From positions 1,128,001-1,192,000 of the forward strand of contig JANJXV010000161.1 of the NCBI GenBank assembly GCA_024803745.1: a stretch of DNA of 64,000 nucleotides, written 5' to 3'. This document shows positions 33,626 to 46,521 of the stretch, piece by piece. A program made the translations under genes and the position numbers. Below the pieces are notes generated by a model. That model was given only the letters and a program-made list of their open reading frames with translations, ran no database searches and was not told the origin of the DNA. The DNA comes from Megascapheus bottae (Eukaryota; Chordata; Mammalia; Rodentia; Geomyidae). How positions within the stretch are numbered: the stretch's first letter is position 1; every line of letters begins with the position of its first letter.

Positions 33626-34363
33626 TAGAGGTTCCTGACAAAGGTTTTCCTACATGCTATTATTTCTTCTGTGAGTGCTCTTAATGCTTGCTGAAGGTTG
33701 ACTTTGTTTAGAAGACTTACCCTAATGCTCCCATATACAGAGATTCTATATATAGCTAAATGTTTTTCATTACTCAGAATTTCTCTATTGTGTATGTTCT
33801 GAAATGTACTGAAGACTGACTTCTGATTAAAAGTCATTGCACATTTGTTGTATTCATTAGTTTTCTTTTCTTCTATGGGAATCAGGTTTGTGATGAACAC
33901 AGAAGTATGCCTTCCAGGTCAAAAACTTTCCACATTTGTAATATTCATAAGGTTTTTCTCTCCTATATGCATTTTATACTTAGTCATACGTTCATGATGG
34001 ATTTTTCATATTCTTATATTCATACGATTTTTATCCTGTGTTGTGTGGTATCATGCAAACTCAACTATGAGTTCTTCAAAAAAAATTCCCTTTCATTTTA
34101 TTCATAGGATTCTATCCTGTGGGTGTTTAGTGATAAATCTTGACTTGTGCCTTCTGGGGAAAAGACTGAACATTTGCTACATTCATTAAGGGTTTTGTCT
34201 TGTGTTGGTTCTGTGACACAAGCTGAGTTTTCTTCCACAGACTAAAAAGTCTTTCCTATTTATTACATTGCTAAGGCTTCTCATATGTGTGAACTCTCTT
34301 ACGCTTCCTGAAGGGTGAATACTGCACGAAAGACTTTCAACTTTGGTTATATTCCTAAGTTTT

Positions 34364-35090
34364 CTAATATGTGTGAATTCTGTTATGCCTCCTGTAATGT
34401 GACTTCCATCTGAAGGTCTTACCACATTTGATGCACTCGTACAGTTTCTCTCCTGTGTGTGTTCTCTGATGCAATTTGAGGGAGGACTTCCATTTGAAAG
34501 ACATTCCACATCGGTTACCTTCATAAGGTTTTTCTCCTGTTTGAATTGTCATATGCATGTTGAGGTTTGGCTTCTGTGTGAAGGACTTTCCACATATGTT
34601 ACACTCATAAGGTGTTTCTCCTGAGTATATTCTCTGATGAACATGGAGTTTTACCTTCCATTTGAAAGACTTTCCGCATTCACTACATGCATAAGTTTTC
34701 TCTCCTGTGTGTGTTCTATTATGCCCATCAAGATATGACTTCCACTTGAAGGTCTTTCCACATTTGTTGCACACATAAGATTTCTCTCCTGTGTGTGTTA
34801 TTTGATGAACTCGAAGGTGTATCTTCTGGGTGAAAGACTTTTCACATTTGTTACATTCATAAGGTTTCTCTTCTGTGTGTCTTCTCTGGTGCAAAGTGAG
34901 GTATGATTTCAGTCTAAAAGTCTTCCCACATTTATCCCATTCATAAGATTTCTCTTCTGTGTGAGATCTCTGATGTGTGCTGATTGCTGAATTCTGGGCA
35001 GAAATTTTATTACGTTCCTCATATTCATAAGGTTTGTCTTCTCTTGGAGATCGAGGTTGGAGCGTCAGGTCTGACTTCTCAGAAATTAAT
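34364..35090 (-). other. C2H2 zinc-finger block of the KRAB pseudogene
   Basis: Open stretch with seven C2H2 units joined by TGEKPY-type linkers. By eye, fingers 2, 3 and 7 keep all four ligands (for example YECNKCEKSF...HQITH). Finger 1 has Cys to Trp (YEWDKC), finger 4 His to Tyr at the last ligand, finger 5 His to Gln, and finger 6 Cys to Gly (YEGNRC). Finger 7 also has Tyr in place of the core Leu (SHYRRH). It ends in a stop right after RIHTY. An earlier degenerate finger (ICSECEKSFS) lies at about 35150-35200 in another frame. Confidence 0.85.
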
Positions 35091-35259
35091 TTTCACACTT
35101 GATGTACGCATCACATATCTCAGGATATTTGCTCTGAGGTATTGTAAGGCGTATTTCATTACTGAAAGATTTCTCACATTCACTACATATATGAGGAGTC
35201 TCTCCTGTGTACATTTTCGGATGTGTAGTGATGGTCGGTGTTAAGTACAATATTTTTCA

Positions 35260-35672
35260 TCACACAGTACATTTAGCAGTTTTCCTCCCTCCCTGAAGAA
35301 TTTCTTGGGCAGGGAGAACAGAATTATGATACTGCAGATCTTTTGGACTGTCACAATCATGAATAAAATGCTCTGAATATCCGATGGATTTCTTAAGAAC
35401 AGGAGACATACGAGATCTATATGCAGTATGCATCTCATCAGGCTTAGGAGACAGAAGCATGTTCTGACACTTTATGAACTCCTCAGTCCTCACCCCTAAG
35501 TTGTTACCGTTATTACTAATCAGCTCTGGATTATGTGTAGAGCTCAAATTTAAAGTTGTTGCAAATCTCACGTTTTCCTCCACTTCGATACTACTTGCAA
35601 CTGCTACTTCACAAAGACATTCATGTGGACTTTCCTGGCATGTCTTGAACACATTTTCCATTACCTGGACAT
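35260..35672 (-). other. Linker exon segment of the KRAB pseudogene
   Basis: Terminal-exon start. The acceptor CATTTTAG precedes 35672, and phase 1 matches the KRAB-B donor. It encodes 137 residues of KRAB-ZNF-type spacer (VMENVFKTCQESPHE, KPDEMHTAYRSRM) and ends with KCTV and TGA. In another frame the sequence continues LCDEKYCT, the remnant of a first degenerate finger, so the stop reflects a frameshift. Confidence 0.8.
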
Positions 35673-35689
35673 CTAAAATGAGTCATAGA

Positions 35690-36095
35690 AAAAAAGACAC
35701 AAACATACATGAGATACAAATATTCCTTACTGTAAAGATAATGACTTTACTTTCCCATCCTAAGTGTTAGATATTTTAAAATATAAAAGTGGAAATTGAT
35801 TTGTGAGAAATATATGCTTTTCTCCCTAACATATTAAGAAAATGATATTTTACAATGACCAATAATGTTTTTCTGTGTTTTAGTTCTCTTTTTATATCAC
35901 AGGAAATATTTATTGAAATTACCCATCTATGTATTGCTACAGTTTTAAGCTGAATACTACCTATAATATACCTGCAGCTGTTTTTTTTCAAATACTGTTT
36001 TGTTTATACATTGAGGAATAGATGCCTTTCTTTTATTTTTGAGAAATAATCTAAATATTGTGCTGTTTTGCATCTTTTTAAAACTTTCTTTTCTT
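35690..36095. other. Intron sequence, no repeat seen
   Basis: AT-rich intron between KRAB-B and the terminal exon. Confidence 0.6.
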
Positions 36096-36099
36096 TTCT

Positions 36100-36270
36100 T
36101 TTCTTTTTTTTTGTAGTTCATAGGCCTCGGCCCTGTCCCTGAACACTTCAGCAGAAGACTATAACCCCTATCCTTGAGCTACAGCCCCACTTCCTGTTTT
36201 CTAGTGTTAACTACTGATAAGAGTCTCACGTCCTGAGTACCAGATAGGATTACCTTACCCAGTTTCAATG
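36100..36270 (-). mobile_element. composite ID/B1 SINE (degraded)
   Basis: GAACACTTCAGCAGAAGACT and AACTACTGATAAGAGTCTCA. Confidence 0.6.
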
Positions 36271-36598
36271 CTGTTTGCTTATTAACCATTAAGTGAGGAA
36301 CACGAATTTTTTCTAGATTCAGCGGCCACAAGTTTGGTTTATATGTCTGTTTGCCTTTGATCCAAGCAAGAACGATTCTTGAGAGTAAGGTCTTACACCT
36401 ATATCCCTTCAGTTACAACTTCTCACTAAAGTCTCAATTTAGGTATTTGTGGGAATTTTGAAATTTATTTCTTTCCATTTGAAGTCTTATAAAAATTCCT
36501 TTTCTAACACTCCTGTCCCTCAGAACCATGGAAGACCAGAAAATCCCCAGCTCATTGTCTAGTTAATTTTCTTATGTTGATTGAAACTTTGTTGTTTT
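36271..36598. other. Intron sequence, no repeat seen
   Basis: About 330 bp without recognised features. Confidence 0.5.
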
Positions 36599-36599
36599 T

Positions 36600-36780
36600 T
36601 TTTCCTTCCATTCCTGGGTTTTAACTTAGGACCTAACCACTGTCCTTGGGTTTTCTCAAGACTAGAACCCTACCAATGAATTCATTACTTCTGGCTTTTT
36701 CTATGTATGTTGTAATAAGGAATAAAACCTGTGTCTTTGTGCATGCTAGGCAAGCACTCTACCACTAGGCTCAATTTCTG
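36600..36780 (-). mobile_element. dimeric ID-like SINE
   Basis: GGTTTTCTCAAGACTAGAAC, then TGCTAGGCAAGCACTCTACC. Confidence 0.75.
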
Positions 36781-36919
36781 GTGGAAACGTCTGGTTTTGA
36801 ATACCAGTCTCTTCCTACCAGCATAAAGATATTATCCTTATCAGAGAATAATGCCCTGACTCATTCCTTGTTTGCTCAATCATTTATAGTCTTAGTTTTA
36901 AAGAAATGAAAGAATGATA

Positions 36920-36921
36920 TT

Positions 36922-36971
<50 letters not shown>

Positions 36972-37003
36972 TCTCCTTCCTTCCCTCTTTCTTCCCTCTT
37001 TCT

Positions 37004-37071
<68 letters not shown>

Positions 37072-37072
37072 G
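36920..37072. repeat. (TTTC)n microsatellite
   Basis: About 150 bp of pyrimidine repeat with a CTTCC/CTCTT interruption in the middle. Open frames in it (KERKKERK) are artefacts. Confidence 0.95.
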
Positions 37073-37074
37073 TT

Positions 37075-37305
37075 TTGCGGTCATGGGACTTGAATTCTAG
37101 ACCTGGCTGTTCTTCCTGAGCTCTTCAGCTCAAGGCTACTGCCCTATGTCTTTAGACTCAACCCCACTTCTCATTTTCTATTGGTTCATTGGAGAGAAGA
37201 GTCTAAGGTGTTTTTGTGATAGGTCAGTCTTTCAACCTTGATCCTCAGATCTCAGCCTCCTAAGTAGCTAGGATTACAGGCATGAGCCACGGGCTCATGG
37301 CGTTC
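37075..37305 (-). mobile_element. composite ID/B1 SINE
   Basis: Well preserved: GAGCTCTTCAGCTCAAGGCT through TAGCTAGGATTACAGGCATG. The TTTC tract lies directly at its A-rich tail side. Confidence 0.85.
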
Positions 37306-37399
37306 TCATTTTATTTTGTTTCACAGTGATTTCTACAGAGAAATCTAACTTTAACTCTACTGCCACATAGAATTCATCATATCACCCTATGATTCTTGG

Positions 37400-37570
37400 T
37401 GCCGGGGGTTTGGGCTAGCATGCACAAAGACCTGGTTCAGTTCCTTGGTACTACATACAAAGAAAAAGCCAGAAGTGGTGCTATGACTCAAGAAGTAGAG
37501 AGCTAGCCTTGAGAAAACCCAAGGACCATGCTCAGGCCCTGAGACCAAGCATAGGATTGGGAAAAGAAAA
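37400..37570 (+). mobile_element. dimeric ID-like SINE
   Basis: GGGCTAGCATGCACAAAGAC, then CAGAAGTGGTGCTATGACTC. Confidence 0.75.
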
Positions 37571-37714
37571 GGATTCTTGATTCATTCACAAAGAATTCCA
37601 TAGGTTCCACACAGGATTTAGGGTTACTAAGAATATTATTGCTCAGTACATCACAACATGAACTTACCAATGGGGCTCAGGCTCCAACATCAATATGAAG
37701 ATGCATTCACTCAC

Positions 37715-37804
37715 CTGTGATATTCTTGTCAGAGGAATTTCCTATCCAGAGTTCTGCACAGTGCTCTAGCTTGTCAATTAATACAGGTTTGGGAACACAG
37801 GGCC
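37715..37804 (-). other. KRAB-B exon
   Basis: 90-bp exon with acceptor CTAATTTACAG and donor GTGAGTG. It joins in phase 1 to KRAB-A and encodes PCVPKPVLIDKLEHCAELW, a KRAB B-box-like sequence (family pattern: KPDVIxxLEQGEEPW). Confidence 0.85.
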
Positions 37805-37815
37805 CTGTAAATTAG

Positions 37816-38235
37816 AAACAGTAGAGAATTATTGCTTATGCTGTGTCATCATTGCTTTAAGTTCGCAGACATCGTACTCACAAGTTATCTATTAAATCTT
37901 TTCTCTCATTTCTCACTGGCTCCATGGTTGACTTTTCCCCAGCTCTGGATTCATTTTGTATGGCATAAACTTAGCTGTCTTGCTCAAGGCTAGAAAAATA
38001 CCAGTTTAAGTCCCAGCTCCACTTACATGCATAGGTCTTCATGCATGCTAGGCAAGCACTCAACCACAAAGTCAAACTCTTGACACTCCACTAACATTTT
38101 TGAGGGGTTACTTGGAGTTATAGGGTTTCATGGCAATTTTTATGCCATTGCTGGCTTCAAATTAGAATTCTTAGATTTCTTCCTCCTGAATATTTTAAGA
38201 TTACAGGCATGAAACATTGCACCTAGTGCCATGTT
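37816..38235 (-). mobile_element. Intron with degraded inverted SINE pieces
   Basis: ID-like piece at about 37960-38085 (GCATGCTAGGCAAGCACTCA) and a B1-like piece at 38095-38225. Confidence 0.5.
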
Positions 38236-38757
<522 letters not shown>

Positions 38758-38821
38758 TTATTCTTTTTTTGTTGGAATTGTATTCCTTTACTTAAATCTT
38801 TAGACTTACATGAAATATTGA

Positions 38822-39025
38822 CCTGAAAAGCTTAGGGATGGTGCCTAGGCCCAGACTTCAAGTCCCAAGACCCACAAAAAAATAAAAAGGCAAGCCACGT
38901 GTTGGTGGCTCACGCCTGTCATCCTAGCTACTCAGGAGACTGAGATCTGGGGACCATGTTTTCAAAGCCAGCCTGGCACAAAATTCCATGAGACTCCTTT
39001 CCAATTACCCACCATAAAATGTTTA
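38822..39025 (+). mobile_element. ID fragment followed by B1-like SINE
   Basis: ID 3' piece with A-rich tail (38822-38890), then TGGTGGCTCACGCCTGTCAT and AGCTACTCAGGAGACTGAGA of a B1/7SL-like element. Confidence 0.8.
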
Positions 39026-39282
39026 ATGGCTTGTGGCATATCAGGGTAGAGCAATTGTGGTATCGACAGAAATAAGTCGGGGGAGTAGATTTAGGTTATA
39101 AATGGAATTATTCCATTGAAAAGGAACTACATTATATGATGACATATGCTGATACTGAGAGAATATTGCAAAATCTTAGGGTATCAAGTAATAATACTGT
39201 GAAGTACACCCAGAATGTTAATGTTCTATGTCTGGCATAATAATCACTTGGGGAAGAAACTATTTTTTCTTTTTTTTTTTGG

Positions 39283-39447
39283 CTGGGGGATTTGTAAGGC
39301 TTGAACTCTGGGCCTGGGCACTGTTCCTGAGCTCTTCAACTCAAGGCTACCACCCTACCTATAAAGCCACAGTGCCATTTCCCATATTCTAGTGGTTAAC
39401 TGTCGATGAGAGTCTCATAGACTTTCTAATGCCAAGGCTGGCTTTGA
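39283..39447 (-). mobile_element. composite ID/B1 SINE cut by the junction
   Basis: Inverted SINE (GCTTGAACTCTGGGCCTGGG) that stops inside its B1 part at GGCTGGCTTTGA, where L1-D begins. Confidence 0.85.
39443..39447. other. Tandem-duplication junction (SINE/L1, TTTGA microhomology)
   Basis: SINE sequence GGCTGGCTTTGA meets L1 sequence TTTGAGGCACTG at a shared TTTGA. To the left is the end of the spacer; to the right a second L1/X array starts abruptly within ORF2. This is the expected join between copy 1 and copy 2 of a direct duplication. Confidence 0.8.
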
Positions 39448-42400
39448 GGCACTGCCGCACTGCTTTCCATAGTGGTTGAACGAGTTTGCACTCCCACCAA
39501 CAGTGTAGTAGTGATCCCTCCTGACCACATCCCCTCCAGCATCTGTTGTCATTCGTTTTCCTGATCCTGGCCATTTTACCTGGAGTTAGGTGGAATCTTA
39601 GACTTGTTTTGATTTGCATTTCTTTTATGACCAGAGATGTTGAGCATTTCTTCATGTGTCTATAGGCCATTTTTGTTTCTTCTTCAGAGAAGACTCTCTT
39701 TATGTCTTTGGCCCATTTTGTAATGGGATGGGTGTTACTTTGGAGGTTAGTTTTGGAGTGATTCAATTTTTTGAGTTGTTGATATATTTTAGATATGAGG
39801 CCTTGTTCCGTTGTTTGGGTGGTGAAGATCTTCTCCCACTCTGTAGGCTTCCTGATTAGTTTACTAGCTATATCCGTTGCCATACAAAAGCTCTGCAGTT
39901 TAATGCAGTCCCACTTATCCAGCCTTTCTCTGATTTGTTGTGATTCTTGGTCCTTATTAACAAAGTTTCGACCTGTGCCAAGGAGGCCTAGTGTATCTCC
40001 TATTCCTTCCTGTAAACTTTTCAGTGTGTCAGCTTTTACCTCCACGTCTTTGATCCATTTGGAGTTAATTCTAGTGCAAGGGGACAAAGAAGGATCCAAC
40101 TTTAGTTTTCTGCAGGTGTTTAACCAGTTCTGCCAGCACAACATGTTGAAGAGGCTATCTTTCTTCCATTCTATTTTTTTTGGCTCCCTGGTCAAAGATT
40201 AGGTGGCCATAGGTCTGTGGTTTAATATCTGGGTCCGCAGTTCTACTCCATTGGACTTCAGGCCTGTTCTTGTGCCAGTACCAAGCTGTTTTGAGAATTA
40301 CAGCTCTGTAATAGAGCCTTAAGTTTGGAATTGAAATTCCTCCAGCGCTGTTCTTTCTGCTAAGAAGTGTTTTTGCTATACGGGGTCTTTTATTATTCCA
40401 TATGAAATTTTGAATTGCCTCTTCTATGTCTTTAAAGAATGACATTGGGATGTTGATGGGTATTACATTGAATTTGTAGATAGCCCTTGGCAAGATTGTC
40501 ATTTTCACAATGTTGATTCTTCCAATCCAGGAGCACGGGAGGTTTTTCCATTTCCTTAGTTCTGCTTTAATTTCCTTTTTTAGGGTTTTAAAGTTTTCAT
40601 CTAAACGGTCCTTTACATTCTTAGTTAAGCTAATTGCTAGGTACTTTATTTTCTTTGAGGCTATTGTGAAAGGATTTTCTTTCCTGATTATTGTCTCGTT
40701 CCTCTCAGTGTTGGCGTAAAGTAAGGCAGTTGATTTGTGAGGGTTGATTTTATGGCCTGCTACCCTTCCAGAGCTTTGAATCAGCTCAAGGAGCTTGGGA
40801 GTAGAGTCTATAGGATTCTTTAAATACAGAATCATGTCATCTGCAAAGAGGGATAGTTTTATTTCCTCTTTCCCTACTTGGATCCCCTTTATGCTTGCTT
40901 CTTGCCTTATTGCACTGCCTAGGAATTCTAGTACTATGTGAAAAAGGAGTGGAGAGAGTGGGCATCCTTGTCCCGTTCCTGATTTTAGAGGGAATGGCTT
41001 TAGATTTTCACCATTAAGTATAATACTAGCAGTGGGTTTCTCATACACAGCCTTTATTACATTGAGAAATGTTCCATGGATTCCTAGTTTCTCCACATCT
41101 TTTAACATAAAGGGGTTTTGGATCTTGTCAAATGCCTTTTCCGCATCTATTGAGACAATCATGTGATTTTATCCCTGCTCCTGTTGATGTGTTGAATTAT
41201 ATTAATTGATTTGTGTATGTTGAACCAGCTTTGCCTCCCTGTGATGAATCCAGTTTGATCATAGTGTATATTTTTTTGGATGAGTTGTTGTAGACGGTTG
41301 GCCAGTATTTTGTTGAGAAGTTTTGCATCGAGGTTCATCAAAGAAATGGGTCTATAGATCTCTTTCTTTGATGAATCTCTGTCTGGTTTGGGGATGAGGG
41401 ATATGCTGGCTTCACAGAATCAGTTTAGTAAAGAACCTTCATTTTCAATTTCGTTGAAGAGCTTGAGGAGTATTGGTGTGAGCTCTGCTTTGAAGACCTT
41501 ATAGAATTCAGCTGTGAATCCATCTGGCCCTGGGCTCTTTTTAAGTGGAAGTTGTCTAATTTCCATTTCTATTTCAGAGCTTGAAATAGGCCTGTTGAGT
41601 TGGGATAGCTCTTCTTGGTTCAGTGTGTGTATGTTAATATTGTCTAGGAATTCATCCATTTCTTCTAGATTCTCAAATTTGTTGGCGTAAAGGTTTAAGA
41701 AGTATTCCCTCATGATATTCTGGATCTTGGTAATTTCTGTCGTGATATTACCATTTTCATCTGCGATTTTGTTTATTTCGATATGCTCTCTTCTTTTTTT
41801 GGTAAGAATTGCTAAGGGCTTGTCAATTTTGTTAATTCTTTCAAGAACCAACTCCTTGTTTTGTTGATTCTTTCTATAGTTTTTTTATTCCAAATCATTT
41901 AATTCTGCTTTGATTTTAATAATTTGCTTTCTCCTAATGGGTTTAGGGTTGGTTTGTTGCTCTTTTTCCAGGAGGTTAAGGTGAGACATTAACTAGTTGG
42001 TTTGCCATTTTTCCAACTTGCTGTTGTAGGCACTCCGCGCTATAAATTTTCCTCTGAGTACTGCCTTTGTTGTGTCCCTAAGGAGTTGATATTTGTGTGC
42101 TCCTTATTGTTAAATTTCATAAACAGTTGGATATCTGTTCTGATCTCTTCGATTACCCATTGTTTTTGATTCAACAATGTGTGGTTCAGTGTCCATGAGT
42201 TACAGGGTTTTCTTTGGTGGAGATGTGTGTTCAGCTCCAATTTGATGCCTTTATGGTCTGAGAGTGTGCATGGAATAATTTCAGTGTTTCTGAATCTGTC
42301 CAGGTTTGCTTTATGGCCTAAGATGTGGTCTATTTTGGAAAATGTTCCATGTGCTGCTGAGAAAAACGTATATTGTGGTGTTACTTGGTGGAATATTCTG

Positions 42401-42940
42401 CAGATGTCTGTTAGATCTAGTTGGTCTATATAGTTGTTCAGTTCTAAGGTTTCTCTGTTGAGTTTTTGCCTTGTTGATCTGTCCATAGGTGAGAGTGGTG
42501 TGTTAAACTCACCAACAATCACTGTATTTCGATCTATGTATGGTTTCAGTGTAAGTAAAGTTTGCTTGATTAAATTTGGAGCTCCGGGATTGGGTGTGTA
42601 AATATTTAGGATTGTTATGTCTTCCGGGAGGAAAGATCCCTTTAGTAGTATGCAGTAACCTTCTTTGTCTTTTCTTACTAATTTTAGTTTGAAGTCTATT
42701 GTATCTGATATGAGGATGGCAACTCTAGCCTGTTTATGGGGGCAGTTAGCTTGACAGAGTTTATTCCAACCTCTCACTTTCAAAAGATGATTGTTTTTGG
42801 GTAAGATGTGTCTCTCGAAGTCAGCAGAACGATGGCTCTTGCTTTTTGATCCAACTAGACAACCTATGCCGTTTAATTGGAGAGTTAAGTCCATTGATAT
42901 TGAGAGTTAGGATTGAGAGATATTTATTAGTTCCTACCAT
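39443..42940 (-). pseudogene. L1 ORF2, copy D
   Basis: ATG at 42940; shared endonuclease TGA at 42821-42823, shared TGA at 41420-41422, and the shared frameshift near 41162. The RT part is open at 40155-41162 with DAEKAFD and FADDMILY. An extra T in the run at about 40172-40180 separates it from the 268-residue C-terminal frame (39389-40195), whose end is read from SINE sequence. Confidence 0.92.
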
Positions 42941-42988
42941 TTTTAAAAGCTTTTAGTAGGGCCTGTGTCTTGACAGTTCTTGTGGTCC

Positions 42989-44163
42989 TTAGATGGTATG
43001 CTGTTTAGGTGCCATTTCTTTCCCTATATTGCATTTATTTTGGTTTTCTATGTATAGAGCATCTTTGAGAATTCTCTGTAGTGTTGGTTTTGTTTCGACA
43101 TATTGTTGCAGCTTTTCCCTGGAATGGAATGTTTTTATTTTTCCCTCAGTTATGAATGAGAGCTTAGCTGGCTACAGTATTCTTGGTTGGTAGTTATTTG
43201 ATATAAGGGCATGACATATATGCTTCCAGTCACTTCGTGCTTGCATGGTCTCTGCTGAGAAATCTGGGTTATTCTGATTGGTTTGCTTTTATAGGTTACT
43301 GATCCATTTGCCCTGGCAGCCTTTTCTTTCGTTTCTATTGATCCAGTTCGGATCACAATGTGGCGGTGGGATGTTCTTTTCTGGTCAGGTCTGTTTGGGG
43401 TTCTAAAAGCTTCTCGTATCTGGATGGGCCTGCCCTTCTGGATATTTGGGAAATTCTCTGAGATGATTCCCTGAAGTATATTTCCAATACCATTGACCTC
43501 TTTCTCCACGCCCTCCTCAATACCAACTAGCCTTAAATTAGGCTTCCTAATTGTATCTTGGACCTCCTGAAGCGCTCTCTCATATTTCCTAGATTTGGAT
43601 TGACTCATTTTCTGTTCTTTATAATACCTAAATTATCTTCAGCCACGGAAATTCTCTCCTCTGCAATGTCTAACGTGCTATCAAAGCTATCTACTTTATT
43701 TTTCATCTCCCTTGCTTCTAATTGCTCACTTTTGATGCCTTGCATCCCTTGTTTTAGATCATGTATGGATTTCTTTATCTCCTTGATTTCCTTTGGGGGT
43801 GGTTAGCTCATTAGCTTTATTTTCTTTGGACATTTGCTGGAGTTTGGTCACGTTTTTATTTGTGGATTCTTTGAATTCATCCATCTTTCTTTGAAAAACC
43901 TTTATTATGGCCTCCTTTATGGCTTCTTCTTTTTCACTTATCACCTTCTTTTTGCTTTCCTCTTGTTCAGGTATGGCTTCCTCCATTATCTCTTTCTTTA
44001 TATTTTCACATTTTCCATTAAGGATGTTTATCAATTGCATTTGTGTAGCACTTGGAAGACTTTCCTCTAGGTTTGCCAGTGACTGTTCCATTGTCTGTTT
44101 ACATTGGGTGGGGGAAGTTGTTTCTTGATTTGACATTTTTCTTGAGTTTCTTGTTCTGCCCAT
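42989..44163 (-). pseudogene. L1 ORF1, copy D
   Basis: ATG at 44163, shared ATGA break (43605-43608) and shared TAG (43172-43174). A private GGGGG insertion near 43796 breaks the coiled coil. It has KKKV and ILNGK where A and B have NKV and IINEK. Confidence 0.9.
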
Positions 44164-44849
44164 TTGAAAATGGGAGCAAGATTACTACTAAATACGATTA
44201 TAGTTTTTCAGATATAACCAACCTAGACCTCTGTCGCTGGCAGACACTAGATGTTCACAAGTTTTGATTGGTATTATCACTCTTTCTTTTTGTGCACTTA
44301 CAGACCAGCCTAATACAACCACTGATAAGCGATTTATACCCCAAACAATAAGCCTCTCAATCCAATTTCTATTGTCTTTAAGTCCCTCTGAGCCTAGAGA
44401 ATAATTAACCACCTACATATACAATATTGCTCAACACTCATCAAGTGTAGATTCGTGAAGTATAAGGGTTGAAAGACGAGCAGAGGTCCAGGGATAGAAA
44501 AAAAGAATGAGAGAGGTCAGGGGAGGTGCAAGAGGATTAACGTAGGAGTGTAAGAATATTGTAGTAATAAAGAAAAGTTATAGCATAAGGATAACTGACA
44601 TAAGTTGGTAAGTAGGTAGCATATTTGAGTACAAAGTTTGGAAAGTATTAGAATAAAACTTATGTGTTGCTGCACGACTAGCTCTTAGCCCAACCAGTGG
44701 CCTCACAGTGGACCATGGGATGGATCTGTTTTTCTTGTCTACGTTGAGGGAAAGGGGTATTTCACAAGATGCAGAAGCGAAGATTTCAGAAGCAAATGCT
44801 GTGAGTGAATTAGCTCGTAAAAAGCATTTTTATTTTCTTTTATCTTTCT

Positions 44850-45033
44850 GCCAGTCTTGGGGCTTGAATTCAGGGCCTGAGCACTGTCCTCGGGTTTTCT
44901 CAAGTCTAGCCCTCTGCCACTTGAGCCACAGTGCCACATCTAGATTTTCTATCTATGTGGTACTGAGCAATCAAACCCAGATCTTCATGGATGTTAGGCA
45001 AGCACTCTACCACTATGCCAAACTCTCAACCCT
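44850..45033 (-). mobile_element. dimeric ID-like SINE
   Basis: Unit D counterpart of 2698-2880. Confidence 0.8.
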
Positions 45034-45052
45034 GACATAGTAATTATAAAGT

Positions 45053-45079
45053 CATCATCATCATCATCATCATCATCAT
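45053..45079. repeat. (CAT)9 microsatellite
   Basis: Nine CAT units. Confidence 0.95.
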
Positions 45080-45294
45080 ATCCAAATATCCTTTCTCCTA
45101 CAAAGAATGAATACTTAACTGTGTCTAATGCTTTTTTTTTAATTTCACTAATTCTTCTGTGTTTTTCCCTCTTGCATTTTTTACACATGACAGCAAAGCT
45201 AATCATCAGGAAAAAATTGATTAGGATACAGAAACCTAATAATATCCTAGTAGATTGACGTCAACAATATGTGCAAGATGCCCTGTGTGTTTGA

Positions 45295-45476
45295 CCTAGT
45301 GGGAGAGTCCTTGGCTACCAAGCAGTAAGCCTCAGGTTTGATTCCTCATTACCACATACATAGAAAACGTTGCAAGTGGTGCTGTGGCTCGGTGGGACAG
45401 CTAAAGCCTAAAGAAAGCCCAAGAACAATGTTCACACTCTGAGGTCAAGTCCCAAGACTAGCAAAAACAAAAAGAA
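45295..45476 (+). mobile_element. dimeric ID-like SINE
   Basis: Unit D counterpart of 3048-3229. Confidence 0.8.
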
Positions 45477-45879
45477 TTCGACAAGGGGCAAAATGCAGGC
45501 AGAGAAGGCACTGTGAAGCAAATGTTTTGTAAAGGATGAGGGCAATATTGACCCTTAAGTTTGGATCTTACCTAAGAAAGGCTCCTTGAGCCTGAGACCA
45601 GACTGGTAGTTGGGCCTAGTGCAAGACATTGGGATTGGACAAATAAGGTGTGCTGTATACTACATCCACATGTATATTGAGAGACTGGAGGAGAGATACA
45701 GACTCCAGTATGTCTTTGGTGAGGTCTTTTGTGAGCAAGGATCTTTGGTCATTGTGCCCTGAAAGGTGACTCTGCCTCCCTCACAATGGAACAGAATATG
45801 GAACCCTGGTAACCATGCCACTGTAACTAACAACCAGCTCAAGCCAGCTCACTTGGCCTGTGGCTCAGGAGGAAGAAAG

Positions 45880-46046
45880 GTGTTGCTGTGCTGTTGCCAA
45901 AGGTCAGGAAACTCGAGTCTCAGGCATGGAAGTTGTGGATGTCTTACTCGAAGATGTACATGCTAGATCATTGCCAAGCCACAAATCCAGTATAACAGAA
46001 CTTTCTCTAAGAAGAAGGCCAGGAAAATCTAGGGCAACCAGATGAG
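45880..46046 (+). pseudogene. RalGDS-like first-exon copy, unit D (start and donor lost)
   Basis: Start position is GTG and the splice donor GT is GG (GATGAG|GGAAAG), so this is the most damaged of the four array exon copies. Confidence 0.5.
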
Positions 46047-46521
46047 GGAAAGTTCTAAGAAGAAATGTATTTGACCCCATCATCCTCCCCACACACTACA
46101 ACTTTCTTTTTTTTTCATTTTTTTATTGTAATTAGTAAAAGGGTTAGATGATATTTGCCAGATAGTAGGTGCATTAATTCACATACGTTGATACCCTTTC
46201 ACATGTCTTGGTACCCATTTCCCTCCAACCCCACACCCCCCACCCGTCTTGGTTTTCACCCCTTCCCTATCAAATTTCAAATATCCAAATACAAATAAAT
46301 TCAATATATCAGATAACAAGGTGAGATACTATACCAATATGGGATAACCAAGGGACAGCAAGCGAGATGAGAGACAACATAGTACATTAAGGACAACAAT
46401 CATTCATTATATGGCTTTTGTGTCAATATCCTGGAGGTCCTTTCAATTAGCTTCACATTATATGGCCTTATATATGGCCTTTTGCTCTATTGACAATCTC
46501 TGCCAGTAGAGCCCAAGGTTT

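Larger units (their letters stand above)
39443..44723 (-). mobile_element. L1 copy D, 3'-truncated by the junction
   Basis: L1 from the ORF2 C-terminus to the 5'UTR. The last ORF2 codons, 3'UTR and poly(A) are missing at the left edge. Its left end resembles C/F at diagnostic sites (GCCGCACTGC, CCCCTCCAGC), while the RT part resembles B/E. Confidence 0.93.
44724..46107 (+). repeat. X module, unit D (long form)
   Basis: Long-form X, 1384 bp, with the 89-bp block. Contains the SINE pair and (CAT)9. Confidence 0.9.

Noticed and set aside
36884..37084. Lys-Glu-Arg-rich open frame
   Set aside because: Translation of the TTTC repeat only.
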